From NCBI RefSeq assembly GCF_030867095.1, contig NC_081824.1:48270882-48334881 (forward strand): a DNA stretch of 64,000 nucleotides, given 5' to 3'. The notes under the pieces are model-generated. The model was given only the letters and a program-made list of their open reading frames with translations. It was not told the origin of the DNA and did not search any database. The position numbers and the translations under genes were made by a program. The stretch comes from Alligator mississippiensis (taxonomy: Eukaryota; Chordata; Crocodylia; Alligatoridae). Positions 22,001 through 32,639 of the stretch are shown piece by piece. Each line of letters begins with the position of its first letter. Within the stretch, counting starts at the first letter, position 1.

Positions 22001-22893
22001 AAAGCATTGAGCACTTCAGTCTTTTTTGCTTCCTCTGTCACAAGGTTGCCTCCCCCATTCATTAAGGGACCCACACTTTCCCTGATCCTCCTCTTGTTAC
22101 CAACATACCTGTAAAAACCCTTCTTGTTACTCGTCACATCCCTTGCTAGCTGCAACTCCAATTGCGCTTTGGGCTTCCTGACTTCATCCCTGTATGCCTG
22201 AGCAATGCTCTTATATTCTTCCCTAGTTATTTGTCCAAGTTTCTGGTTCTTATAAGCTTCCTTTTTGTGATTTAATTTACTGAAGAGTTCCTTGCTTAGC
22301 TAAGCTGATCTTTTGCTATATTTGTTAGTGTTCCTGTGCAATGGAATAGTTTGTTCCTGTACCCTCAGTAAGACTTCTTTAAAGTACAGCCAGCTCTCCT
22401 GGACTCCTCTCCCCCTCAGACTGGCTTCCCAGGGGATCCTGCCCATAAGTTCCGTGATCAAGTCAAAGTTTGCTTTTCTAAAGTCCAGGGTCCTTACTCT
22501 GCTGCTCTCCATCCTTCCTTTCCTCAGGATCTTGAACTCAATCATCTCATGGTCACTGCTGCCCAAGTTGCCATTCACTACTACATTCCCCACCAATTCT
22601 TCCCTTTTTGCGAGCAGCAGGTCAAGAAGAGCATGGCCCCTAGTTGGCCGCTCCATCACTTGCACCAGGAAGTTGTCTCCAATACTCTCCAAAAACTTCC
22701 TGGATTGCCTATGCACTGTTGTATTGCCCTCTTAGCAGATATTAGGGTGATTGAAGTCCCCCATGAGAACCAGGGCCTATGATCAGGAAACTTCTGCTAG
22801 GTGTTTGAAGCCACATCCACCACTTCCTCCTGGTCTGATGGTCTATAGTAGACCCCCACCATGAGCCTTGTTGCTTTCCCCTCTGACCCTAAC
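19071..22893 (-). mobile_element. CR1 LINE, about 2.6 kb of ORF2 plus 3' end, split by a hAT-like element
   Basis: Antisense to the plus strand. From 5' (high coordinate) to 3': the end of the APE endonuclease region (GVYYRPSDQEEVV; SRKFLESIGDNFLVQVMERP), the linker, then reverse transcriptase (SMGPNGMLLRVLRELADVIA; VVYLDFSKTFDMVSH; NLSKFADDTK near 21210) and the tail (NWAERNLMRFNKDKYKVLHL). 5'-truncated inside the endonuclease. Stops and frameshifts make it inactive. A 1264-bp insertion lies between the FADD box and the tail. Confidence 0.95.
19889..21152. mobile_element. Long hAT-like element with GC-rich cargo, 1264 bp
   Basis: It starts CAGGGGCGGGCAATTATTTC and ends TTTTGCCCACCCCTG. Flanks ttctgaat and ctctgaat (7 of 8) inside the CR1 mark the target duplication. 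Only the outer 100 bp or so match the 187-bp MITE; the middle is very GC-rich with inverted copies (about 20510-20560 against 20770-20825). Long frames on both strands reflect base composition; none resembles a transposase. Confidence 0.85.
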
Positions 22894-23461
22894 TCCCTAT
22901 GCAGCCTTTGCTGCCCGGGCAAACATGCTCCATCCATGCTGCAGACTGGGCCACAGAGCACAGTCCCATGGCAGTGGGGCAAGGCCACAGGGCTGATGGG
23001 GGCTGGGTTGGGGCCATGTTCTGTGCTCCATGGCCCAGGCTATAATGGAGATGGAATCTGCCAACACAAAGCAAGGGTAAGAGGTGGGGAGGAGGGGGAA
23101 GTAGAGACTGAGGGAGGAGGGGGATGCAGAGGCAGGGGGAGGAAACAGGGCTGGGGGCAGAGGTGACAAGAGGATAGGTGCAAGCAGGGGGCAAGCTGCT
23201 TGACCTCCCCATACCATCCGTTCACCACTGCCTGCCAACCCCTGAATTAAAGATGACCTCTGAATAATTAGATTATATACATGAAAAACTATAAACATTT
23301 TAGAAATTTTCCAAGAATAGAATCTATTATTGGGGGGGGGGGGCATCTTAAATTAAGGGTCATCTTATATTCAAGTAAATATGGTATACCTTGAGAATCC
23401 ATATACCGTATTCCAGTAGCTTGAAGGGCCTCACCAGATTGTGTTTACTAATGTAATGGCT

Positions 23462-23515
23462 TCATAAACTTCATAGATTTCATAGACATTAGGGCTGGAA
23501 GGGACCTCGGAAGAG
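23462..23515 (-). repeat. CR1 3'-end fragment
   Basis: CATAGATTTCATAGACATTA followed by GGGCTGGAAGGGACCTCGG is the antisense CR1 3' terminus. Confidence 0.7.
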
Positions 23516-23638
23516 GCTTGTTTTTTTTATTTTGTTTTCTTTAGCTGATATCTCTCTCACTGTCAGAAATGTTCAGTGATTACACCATAATTAAGCAACC
23601 ATGTTCAGACTGTCACTGATGTGATGATTGTAACAGCG

Positions 23639-24495
23639 CCACAGCTGCGACGCGGTTACTGAAAGAGAGGTAACAGCTGCCGGGAACGAAGACAGCCAGG
23701 AAATTGATGGATAACCCCGGGCAGCCAATACGAAGCCTGAAAAGTGTAATAAAAAGGGGAGGAAACTTACCAAGGGGCCTTCGGGCATGCACTCATGGAA
23801 AAGAACCAGAAGGAACACTCCAAGATGGAAGTAGGAGTTTTGAGGGGAATTGAGACGTCCTTCCCCGGATTGCGTCCTATCTGATAGAACGGAGCGGCGG
23901 CGTGGGAGCCACCCGCAGCTCTGAGGGGGCTCAGTGTGGGAATTCCCTGAGCGAGAGGGGGGAGAAGAGAAAAGAAGAGACAGAGAGAAAAGGGCGAAGA
24001 AGCCCTGGCAGTGTCCTGTAGCCCCGGTAACTCCAAGCTGTCTCCGGAGGAAAAAGGGGAAGCAGAGACGGCAGAAAGAGAAAGAAAAAGAAATTGACGA
24101 AGCTGGGCTTTAGAAGCCGGCACAAGCCACGGCCGGGGGGAATCCCGATATTGGCATCAATCAGCTGTTAATTGCCTTGTTAACGACTGATTATTGCAGA
24201 AGAGGATAAGAAATTGGCAAAGCTGGGCTTTAGAAGCCGGCGCAAGCCATGGCCGAGGGGAATCCCGAGGTTGGTGGCAAACAGCCGTTAATTGGCCTTG
24301 TTAAGGACTGGTTATTGAGTAACAAGCAAACCAGTGACCCTGCGTTACTCCTAGACGGCAGACCGTGGGAACCCCGTGGCAAGACCGAGGAATCCAAGCT
24401 AAAAGAGAGAGAGAGAAAGCCAGATTAACTTCAATAAAGCACTTGCAATGAAGCTCTGACCCGCGTGGTTATTACCGGAGTACCGGTATCTAACA
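23639..24495 (+). mobile_element. Fossil retroviral LTR, about 857 bp
   Basis: Starts TGTAACAGCG and ends GGTATCTAACA. It contains an AATAAA signal near 24433 followed by a short R/U5-like end (ACTTGCAATGAAGCTCTGAC). A segment of about 115 bp is present twice in tandem (about 24088-24205 and 24207-24325), like a duplicated U3 enhancer. No gag, pol or env was recognised on either side, so it is probably solo or with only a scrap of leader (to about 24600). No exact target duplication seen. Family: ERV, class not determined. Confidence 0.6.
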
Positions 24496-24609
24496 ACTAT
24501 TCCTTTCCCCTCCTCCAAATCTCATTTAGATCAAGTTGTGGCAGGCGGGAATTGGGGGGGGAGTTATCTGAAAACCGGATACCCAGGACGGGCACGCGCC
24601 CACAATGAT

Positions 24610-26960
24610 AAAGAGAAGAGAAAGATTACAGACTGAACTGTTCTCACCTAATTTTCTGGATTTAGTGGGGAGTATTTGAGATGCAGAATCAGATACAGTA
24701 AAACCCTGATCTCATTCTCATATAAATTTTGAGCAGGCTGTTGCTTTTGGCCACTCTCACAAGGAAGAGGAAGGTAGAGACATTCTGAACATTATGAAAT
24801 GCCCGTGATGCAAAAAGTATTGCTTCCCCTTTCTTTGCGGAACATTTTTTTCCTGGATTATTTTTCATTATGCAAATTCATGACCGTCCCTGGGCTGATC
24901 CCTTTCATGGTCAAGAAAAATATTGTAAACTCATGGCCTCTGAGTGCCCAGATTATAAATAAACTAGATGGGATTAACTAGCCATCCTCTGTGTGTGCAT
25001 GCATGGGGAATGAATAGAAAAATTAAAATGAAGCCCAGAAAATGGTGTAAGGAAAAGTTATACTTGGTTATAGCCAGTGATTTTGATTCTCTACTGAGTA
25101 AAACTTAAAACTGAACCTCAGGGAGATCTTCTAAGTGAAGAACCAGGCCTCATGGGACTTTACTCCTCTGTGACTCCTTTCCCCACTTTTTCTCTTCTCA
25201 GCCCTGAAGGTATGGGTCTAACACAGCTATACCTCTATCTCTTTAATGCACAGAGAGAATTTTCCTGTGGAGGAGGGATCTCTAAGTGGCAATCTCCAGC
25301 TGCTCTGGAATCATTTTCCCTCTCATCACAGAACAATCTGTCAGACCCAAGAAACTGGTATAGTGTTTTGGTATAGCCTTTCCAGGACATGCCTATATAA
25401 GTAACAAAGGAAAACAGATAAGGTTAGAGGATTCTTATTGCTACAAAAAAACCCAGCTAAAAGTTTGGCAAGAAGTCTAATAAACACCTTTTTTGTTTTT
25501 TACAGCCAAAGATATACAAAATCTGGGCCATTCAAAGTCAAAACTAAAAACCTAAAAGCTATCAGACACATAAGAAATCAATTTACCATCAAATGTCTGA
25601 ACTATCCCTATACACATAACAGGAGATCACTTATCAAAATCTATACCATCATCTTCATAGCAGTTTGCCTAATTGAATTTATTTTTAGCATTATCATAGT
25701 AAAATGATTTTGGGGGAGGGGGGTCATTTGTTGGTTATTTGTTTTTTAATGATATAATGTTACATTTTTTCCAGAAAGAACACAGAAACTTTAAAACCAG
25801 AGACAAAAATCCATGCCACAGTAACTTTCCTTTGTGATTTTTTTGGGGGTAGCTTTGCTAGTAATAAAAAATATGTATAATGTCTATACTTCTCTGTACC
25901 GGTCTTGATACTTTCAGATTATGATTGTCCTACAGACAATTGATGGAGCTAACAGACATTCAACTGAGTAGTTTAAGAGGAATATCTTTAGGATATGGAG
26001 TTGTGGGCAAAAAATACTGAGTAGACAGGGAGCTGGGAAAGTATTTAAAGCAGAAGTGTTTCCAGGTCCCATGTAATTCTGTTTTAGGCAGGTTTCATTG
26101 GAATAACAGCTATTTAGAAAATATTTAGATTATTCCAAATACTATTTACAGTATTTGATGGATATTAACATTTTGTTTACTAAAACACTGTAAAGTACTC
26201 TCACTTTGAAACTGGCTGGTAGCTGTTTATTCACATCTATGCTCAAAGCTTTGTGTAACACAAATGTGAGATAAACTTGTGTCTGGCTTTCTGGAAAACC
26301 CCAGAAATACCACACTGTGCTCTGTTTCAACAAAGATTTAAGCTGAGATTCATAAAAAAGAAACCTGTGGTAGAGTTAAAAATGGTACTACTACCCCTGA
26401 CATACACCTTCCTATTATGCTAAGAGTCCAGTGCTTGTTAACATGTCAGAGCTGAAAAAAACCACAGTATAAAAGCAAGTTGTTCCTGCACGTGTATGCA
26501 AAGGACCACTTAATCCAATGCCTCTTCTCTTGAATAAAATAACTGAAGAACACAGGTATTTTATCTTGTATTTCATGAACATTCAGGGTTCATGCTTAGT
26601 TGCTCACAACATTCACTGGGGGAAAAAGGAGCTGTTCAAGCATTTTTATGCATAGGTTTTATGGAGTATAGTTTTGCTTACAGTTTTACAAGAACAACTA
26701 CTGCCACCACCAGGAAACTCCTGGGATCATAAAGCACCTTGAGTTTAACCTTGAATGAAAGTGAAAAATAGAAATCCTTAAACAACCAGTGCTAAGAAAC
26801 CCCATAAACCCAGAGAAATTAAGAAATCTTGATACCTGATCATTGAAATGAATACATTTTAAAACTGTAGAAAATAAGCTTTTGTGATTAAACGAGTTAT
26901 CAAACACAAAAATAGGCCATATTACTATTTCTACATTGAAAATTCTCTCCTTCTGCACCA
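24610..26960. other. Unassigned AT-rich intergenic DNA
   Basis: No gene, RNA or clear repeat recognised. Short frames here look like chance. Confidence 0.5.
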
Positions 26961-26984
26961 AAAAGTGATGTAGGCAGCTTTCCA

Positions 26985-27350
26985 AGGAGAAGCAAACAGG
27001 ACAGTTTGCAAACAGTTTGCTGGGTGCAAGAGGAGGAAGGGGAAGAGGAACCAGGAACCAGGCACTAGATCCTGCTCTGGGAAGGTAACTGAGCCAGGGT
27101 TGCCTGTATGCTTGGTTTGCTGAGGGCTGTTTGGTGGGTTTGTGTGCTTAGGTGTGTGCTCTGAGCAACCGAGTGGACTGATTCCTGATTGATTGCTGTC
27201 TGGGTGTAACAAAGGGCCCTAACAAAGGGGCCTAGCTAATGCAGGCCCAGGAGAGGTATATAAGGAGGCAGTCCAAGCAACCAGGGGAGCAATGAGCAAG
27301 GGAGACGCAAACAGGATAGTTTACAAGCAGTTCACTAGTCAGTTTGCTGC
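26985..27350 (+). repeat. Direct repeats around a TATA-like box
   Basis: A motif with GCAAACAGGACAGTTTGCAA and CAGTTTGCTG at 26990-27022 recurs in diverged form at 27307-27345. Between them lies GTATATAAGGAGGCAG at 27256. It could be the 5' region of the CR1 that follows or an LTR-type scrap; unresolved. Confidence 0.35.
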
Positions 27351-27594
27351 CCCTCTCTTTGAAGGGGAGCCTGAAAGATATTTTTTTTAAATATGAAATT
27401 AGGACTGAGTAACTACATCATTTTATTTTAGCAGCTATAAGTCAGCAGCTAGACCAAGACTTAAGCACCTTGTATACCTAGAGTCCAGAGCGAGGGTGTA
27501 TTTCCTTGGAAACTCTCGCATGTTCTTTTACTGTAAGCTTGCTGAGAGGAAAGAGGTTGCAGGCAAAAGGAAACCCTTCAGATCAAGGAACAAC

Positions 27595-27788
27595 TAGTTG
27601 CCAAAGCACCCCAGGTGAAAACCAGGAGCAATGGTCATAAACTCCTTGAAGAAGGTTTCAGACTGGATATAAGAAAAAACTTCTTCACAGTTCATATGAC
27701 CATACTCTGGAATAGACTCCCAGCCGGGGTGGTGTAGGCACCTACCCTGGAGAGCTTTAAAAGGAGACTGGACACACAAAGGGTGTCA
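27595..27788 (+). mobile_element. CR1-type LINE 3' fragment (different subfamily)
   Basis: Encodes a tail like [20 protein letters not shown] in two frames (AATGGTCATAAACTCCTTG, GATATAAGAAAAAACTTCTT). It matches the CR1 tails elsewhere only moderately and lacks the usual 3' repeat. Confidence 0.65.
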
Positions 27789-27796
27789 AAAGGAAT

Positions 27797-30238
27797 GCCA
27801 AGGGTCATGCTAAAAAAGAAAGAGGACATCCACTCCCAGGAAGGTGGAGGCTGGAAGCTCGTATCTTCTGTCAGCAAGAAGTTGTCATCATCCCCAAGTG
27901 CAGTGTTTTGTCTGGAGAACAGATATGGAGCGCTAGCGACAGAGGAGGAGGAGCACATTCCACTGGTGGAAGAGGCCAGGCCAGGAATCCCCAAGATGGG
28001 GAAGATGGAGGCCACTGTCATGAAGAGGAAGTGACAGGTGGTGGTAGTTGGAGACTCCCTTCTGCAGGGGACAGAGGGATCCCTGTTGTCCCAGGAGGTC
28101 TGCTTGCCTAGATCCCAGATCTGAGATGTCACAGAAGGATTATTGAGACTTGTCCGGCCCTTTGACTACTACCCCATATTACCCAGACATGTGGGCACCA
28201 AAGATACTACCAAGGGTGACTCTGAGCAGGTCAAGAGTGACTACACTGTTCTGGGTGCAAGGGTGAAGGGAGCCAGGGCACAGGTCATGTTCTCTTCAAT
28301 CCTTTCAGTCAAGGAGAAAGGCACTGGCATGTGCAGATGCATCCTGCAGATCAGTGCAGGTGGTGTTACCAGCAGGGATTTGGCATCTTCAATCAGGATG
28401 TTGTTCCAAGAAGAAGGATTGCTGGGAAGAGATGGGATCCACCTGATGAAGAGAGGGAAGAGCATCTTTGTAGACAGACTCACTAACCTAGTGAGGAGGT
28501 CTTTAAACTAGATTTGCTGGGGAATAGAGAACAAAGCCCTGTGGTAAGCGGGGAAGCAGGGGACCTGGAGGAAGCTGAAGCAGCAGGGGGCAACAGGGGA
28601 GGCCTCGTTCTTCCTGAGGAAGTAGGGCAATCAGGTGTTTCTACACTAATGTGTGGAGCCTGGGAAACCAGCAGGAAGAATTGGAAGTCCTTGCACAGTC
28701 ATGGCACTATGATGTGATTGGAATAACAGAGACTTGGTGGGATAACTCACATGACTGGAGCACTGTCATGGATGGGTACAAACTGTTCAGGAAGGACAGG
28801 TACAGGAAAAGAGGAGGAGGAGGAAGAGTTGTGCCCTGTGTAAAGAACTGTATGCTTGCTCAGAGCTCCAGTATGAAACTGGAGATAGGCCTGTTGAAAG
28901 TCTGTAGGTTAAGGTTAGAGGGGAGAGCAACAAGGGTGGTGTTGTGGTGGGTATGGGCTATAGACCACCAGACAAGGAGGATAAGGTGGATTAGGCTTTC
29001 TTCAGACAACTGGTGGAAGTTTCCAGATCACAGGCTCTCGATCTTATGTGGGACTTCAATCACCCTGACATCTGCTGGGAGGGAAATACAGCAGTGTGCA
29101 GGCAATCCAGGAAGTTTTTGGAGAGTGTTGGAGACAATTTCCTGGTCCAAGTGTTGGAGAGACCAACTAGGAGCCATGCTCTTCTTGACTTACCGCTCAC
29201 AAGCAGGGAAGACTTGGTGGGGTATGTAGAAGTGGATAGCAACTAGAGCAGCAGTGACCACAAGGTGAGCTGAGTTCAGGATCCTAACAAAAGGAAGAAA
29301 AGAGAGCAGCAGAGTATGGGATCTTGGACTTCAGAAAAGCAGACTTTGATTCCCTCAGGGAATTGATGGTCAGGATCCTGTGGAAAGCCAGCCTGAGGGA
29401 GAAAGGAGTCCAGGAGAGCTGGCTGTATTTTTAAAGAAACCTTACTGAGGGTGCAGGAACAAACAATCCTGATGTGCAGGAAGAATAGCAAATGTGGCAA
29501 GCAACCAGCATGGCTTAGCAGAGAACTCTTCAGTGAGCTTAAACACAAAAAGGAGTCTTACAAGAAGTGGAAACTTGGACAAACAACTTGGGGAGGAGTA
29601 TAAGAGCATTGCTTGGGCAAGCAGGGATGAATTCAGGAAGGCTAAAGTGCAACTGGAGTTGCAGCTAGCAAGGGATGTGAAGGGTAACAAGAAGGGTTTC
29701 TACAAGTACATTAGCAACAAGAGGAAGGTCAGAGCAAGTGTGGGTACCTCCCTGAATGGGGGAGGCAACCTTCTGACAGATGAAGCAGAAAAGGCTGAAG
29801 TGTTCAATGCCTTTTTGCCTCAGCTCCTAGACTGCTGCACTGGGCAGCACAGCTAGGGGAGGAGGTGAGTAGCCCTCAGTGGTGAAAGAAAAGGGTGGGG
29901 ACTATTTAGAAAAGCTGAACATGTACAAGTTGATGGCACCAGCTGCAATGCATCTGAGGGTGCTGAGAGAATTGGCTAATGAGATTGCAGAGCCACTGGC
30001 CATTATCTTTGAAACCTCATAGTGATTTGATGGAGGTCCTGGATGATTGGAAAAGGACAAATTTAGTGCCCATCTTTAAGAAAGAGAAGGAGGAGGATCC
30101 AGGGAACTACAGATGAATCAGCCTTACCTCAGTCCCTGGAAAAATCATGGAACAGGTCCTCAAAGAATCCATTTCTAAGCACTTGGAGAAGGTGATTAGG
30201 AACAGTCAGCATGGATTCACCAATGGCAAGTCATGCCT
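27797..30238 (+). mobile_element. CR1 LINE with ORF1 esterase, endonuclease and start of RT
   Basis: Order: ORF1 with an SGNH-type esterase domain (VVVGDSLLQGTEGS near 28040, the nucleophile-Ser block; then GARVKGARAQVMFSSILSV; GLLGRDGIHLMKRGKSIF near 28425, the catalytic Asp-x-x-His block), then ORF2 APE endonuclease (YDVIGITETWWDNSHDWSTV at 28710) and the first part of reverse transcriptase (WKRTNLVPIFKKEKEEDPGN; NSQHGFTNGKSCL). The copy stops abruptly at about 30238 before the catalytic Asp box. Frameshifts and stops show it is dead. The 5' end is truncated or diverged. Confidence 0.92.
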
Positions 30239-30454
30239 GCAGTGGCGATGCATAGGGGGTGGAGGTGCACCCCCAGAATAGTCTCTCCACCCCTCTTCTT
30301 AGCTTGTTTCCCTGAAAGCCCAGGTCCAAAACATCTGAAATGTTTAGGATGGTTTTGTTTTATTTTGGAACCTTCCATTTTGTTTCAGATTCGGTGTTTT
30401 AGGCGCTGAAATACCTCCAGAATGAAACAGCTGCTGAAATTTTGCACAGCCCTA
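30239..30454. mobile_element. Right-end fragment of the TAGGGCTGTG DNA transposon family
   Basis: 30288-30454 matches 45915-46085 (TTTCCCTG.AAGCCCAGGTCC..AAAC ... GAAATTTTGCACAGCCCTA). The left end is missing. It interrupts or replaces the middle of a CR1. Confidence 0.7.
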
Positions 30455-30459
30455 ATACT

Positions 30460-30575
30460 TTGTCCTGGCCTGTTTCTATCGGGGGCAGAGGGAACTGGCT
30501 GATAATTACAGTTCCCTCTCACAGCGCTCTGGCCTAGCCACTTATCCCTTCTATTTGGAGAGGGAGTACATACCC
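30460..30575 (+). repeat. Dispersed repeat shared with 15208-15320
   Basis: See the 15.2-kb copy; the same ordered blocks occur here, ending TTTGGAGAGGGAGTACATAC. Confidence 0.55.
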
Positions 30576-30580
30576 ATGTA

Positions 30581-31159
30581 TGTCCTAGTGGACTCCAAGA
30601 TGAACATGAGCTGGCAGTGTGACGAAGCCATCAAAAAAGCCAATGGCACTTTATCGTGCACCACACTTCAAGAGGGATGCGGATAACCTGGAGAGGGTCC
30701 AGAGAAGGGCAACTCGTATGGTTAAGGGCCTGCAGACCAAGCCCTATGAGAAGAGACTAGAGAAACTGGACCTTTTCAGCCTCTGCAAGAGAAGGTTGAG
30801 AGGCGACCTTGTGGCTGCCTATAAGTTCATCACGGGGGCACAGAAGGGAATTGGTGAGTATTTATTCACCAAGGCACCCCCGGGGGTTACAAGAAACAAT
30901 GGCCACAAGCTAGCAGAGAGCAGATTTAGATTGGACATTAGGAAGAACTTCTTCACAGTTCGAGTGGTCAAGGTCTGGAATGGGCTCCCAAGGGAGGTGG
31001 TGCTCTCCCCTACCCTGGGGGTCTTCAAGAGGAGGTTAGATGAGTATCTAGCTGGGGTCATCTAGACCCAGCACTCTTTCCTGCTTATGCAGGGGGTCGG
31101 ACTCGATGATCTATTGAGGTTCCTTCTGACCCTAACATCTATGAATCTATGAATCTATT
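30581..31159 (+). mobile_element. CR1 LINE 3' fragment
   Basis: Begins VLVDSKMNMSWQCDEAIKKA, skips about 100 bp relative to the 9.4-kb copy, then HFKRDADNLERVQRRATRMV and a long intact tail ([40 protein letters not shown]). Ends TAACATCTATGAATCTATGA. May be the other side of the 27.8-kb copy, with the catalytic core lost. Confidence 0.92.
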
Positions 31160-31224
31160 GCTCTGACTTGTGCTAAGTGTTAAAATATTTATGCTCAATA
31201 GTAAAATGCTAATATATGGAACTG

Positions 31225-31392
31225 TTGGTTGTAGCTGTGTTGGTCTAAGGACATAGAGAAGGTTCTTTGGATAAATGTGATATCTTTTATTAGGCCACCT
31301 AAACACTCAAAAGCTTGCAAAGAACAATTTTTCCAACTATTTAGCTGGTCTAGTAAAAGATATTATATTTATCCAAAGAACCTTGACTGCAA
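31225..31392. mobile_element. Penelope-like element end, inverted pair
   Basis: GGTTCTTTGGATAAATGTGA at 31260 is repeated in inverted form at 31362-31388. The start GTTGTAGCTGTGTTGGTCTA is the reverse complement of the 33.6-kb Penelope-like terminus. Inverted or tandem ends are characteristic of Penelope-like insertions. Confidence 0.65.
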
Positions 31393-31394
31393 TA

Positions 31395-31985
31395 TATGGA
31401 ACTGTTTATTTTCATAATACAATATAGAGTTGAATTGCTCTTTTGGCTACACATTCATTGACATGACACTTGCATGAATCTGTAAATGTAGCAATACTGG
31501 ATTTGGCCGCTAGTGTGTGCTAATGTACTCCAGTTTTAGAAGTTTTGCCATATTTTTACAAAACAGGTGTCAGTGCCTGATGTTACTTTTGTAGTGTTTC
31601 CCTCAAAGTAGCATCTTTTTACAGAAAAATCCAATCCTTTGCGTGAGTTTTGGAGCCCCTGGACTTAGATGTTACACTTTTTTTCAGTTTTATTATATTG
31701 TTTATAGATTCTTGCATTCCCCCTCATAATGTCTGGCCACTTTCCAGTAGTGCATTAAGCCATGTGACTAACTGCCATCATATTTGTTCTCTCTTTCTCT
31801 CCCCTGGTGGAGAGGTATATACAGTAGCGCATACACATTATTTTTATATTTAAAAAGGCTGGTCAAAGAAATTTATCTTGCACTCAGAAGAGAAGGCAGT
31901 GAGGTTAGTGAGGGGCCTTAGCTTTGGTGGGGCAGACCCTCTGACTATTATGTCTTCTGCACAGATGAGCTTTACTTTTATTTAC
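31395..31985. other. Unassigned intergenic DNA
   Basis: AT-rich; nothing recognised. Confidence 0.5.
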
Positions 31986-32236
31986 ACAGAATCATAGAAA
32001 ATGATGGTTGGAAGGGACTTCAGGAGGTCATCTAGTCCAGTCCCCTGCTCAAAGTAGGACCATCCCCAACTAGACCATCCCAGCTAAAGCTTTGTCTAGC
32101 TGCGTTTTGAAAACCTCCCAGGGTGGAGATTCCACCACCTCTCTGGGTAACATGTTCCAGTGTTTTACTACCCTCCTAGTAGGAACATTTTTCTTCGTAA
32201 CTAACCTAAACTTCCCTTGCTGCAACTTGACTGTTC
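31986..32236 (-). repeat. CR1 LINE 3' UTR/tail fragment
   Basis: AGAATCATAGAAAATGATGG, GGAAGGGACTTCAGGAGGTC and TTCCACCACCTCTCTGGGTA are the antisense CR1 3' end. It is 251 bp, similar to 19071-19320. Confidence 0.9.
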
Positions 32237-32639
32237 TCTTGTGGCAGAGGAGTGCACGTGTTGAGCACTGTCTTCATCAGTCTTTTGGATATATTGAGTC
32301 GTGAAGGACTGAGACTTTGAGCTTGATTCAATAATCTGTAAAACCCCAGTGGAAGAAGCAGAGGACAGATTTGATGCAGCCACTTTGTCACTGTGAGATA
32401 AAGCATAGTGGGCAAGATTGGCCTGTGGTCTGATCCAGTGTGTCATCTCTTTTATTTCCTAATGATGTGCCTATATTACTGAAGAGTTATACTGCACAGA
32501 TCTTTATCAGCTGGAATTCCTTGCCAATTGCTCAGCTAAACTGCATTGCTGTAACCTAGCTTAGGGGTGCTAAAAATGTGAAAAAGAGAAGCCTAGTCAT
32601 AGTTATTCAAATTTGTGGAAAAGCTTCAAGCAGAAGACA
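32237..32639. other. Unassigned DNA between CR1 and Penelope-like remnants
   Basis: No gene recognised. Confidence 0.4.

Larger units (their letters stand above)
18637..23387. mobile_element. Outer TIR element holding three later insertions
   Basis: The left edge reads ATACCATATTTACTTGATTC and the right edge is its inverted form TCAAGTAAATATGGTAT. Each is followed inward by a long C (or G) run. TA may be the target site. Between them lie a 187-bp MITE, a CR1 LINE and a long hAT-like element, so the original non-autonomous element was probably under 1 kb. Residual native sequence: 18637-18769, 18973-19070 and 22894-23387. Confidence 0.65.

Noticed and set aside
25438-25707. 89-codon frame with a hydrophobic C-terminus
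   Set aside because: AT-rich, Ile/Lys-rich chance composition, with no start context, splice or family support.
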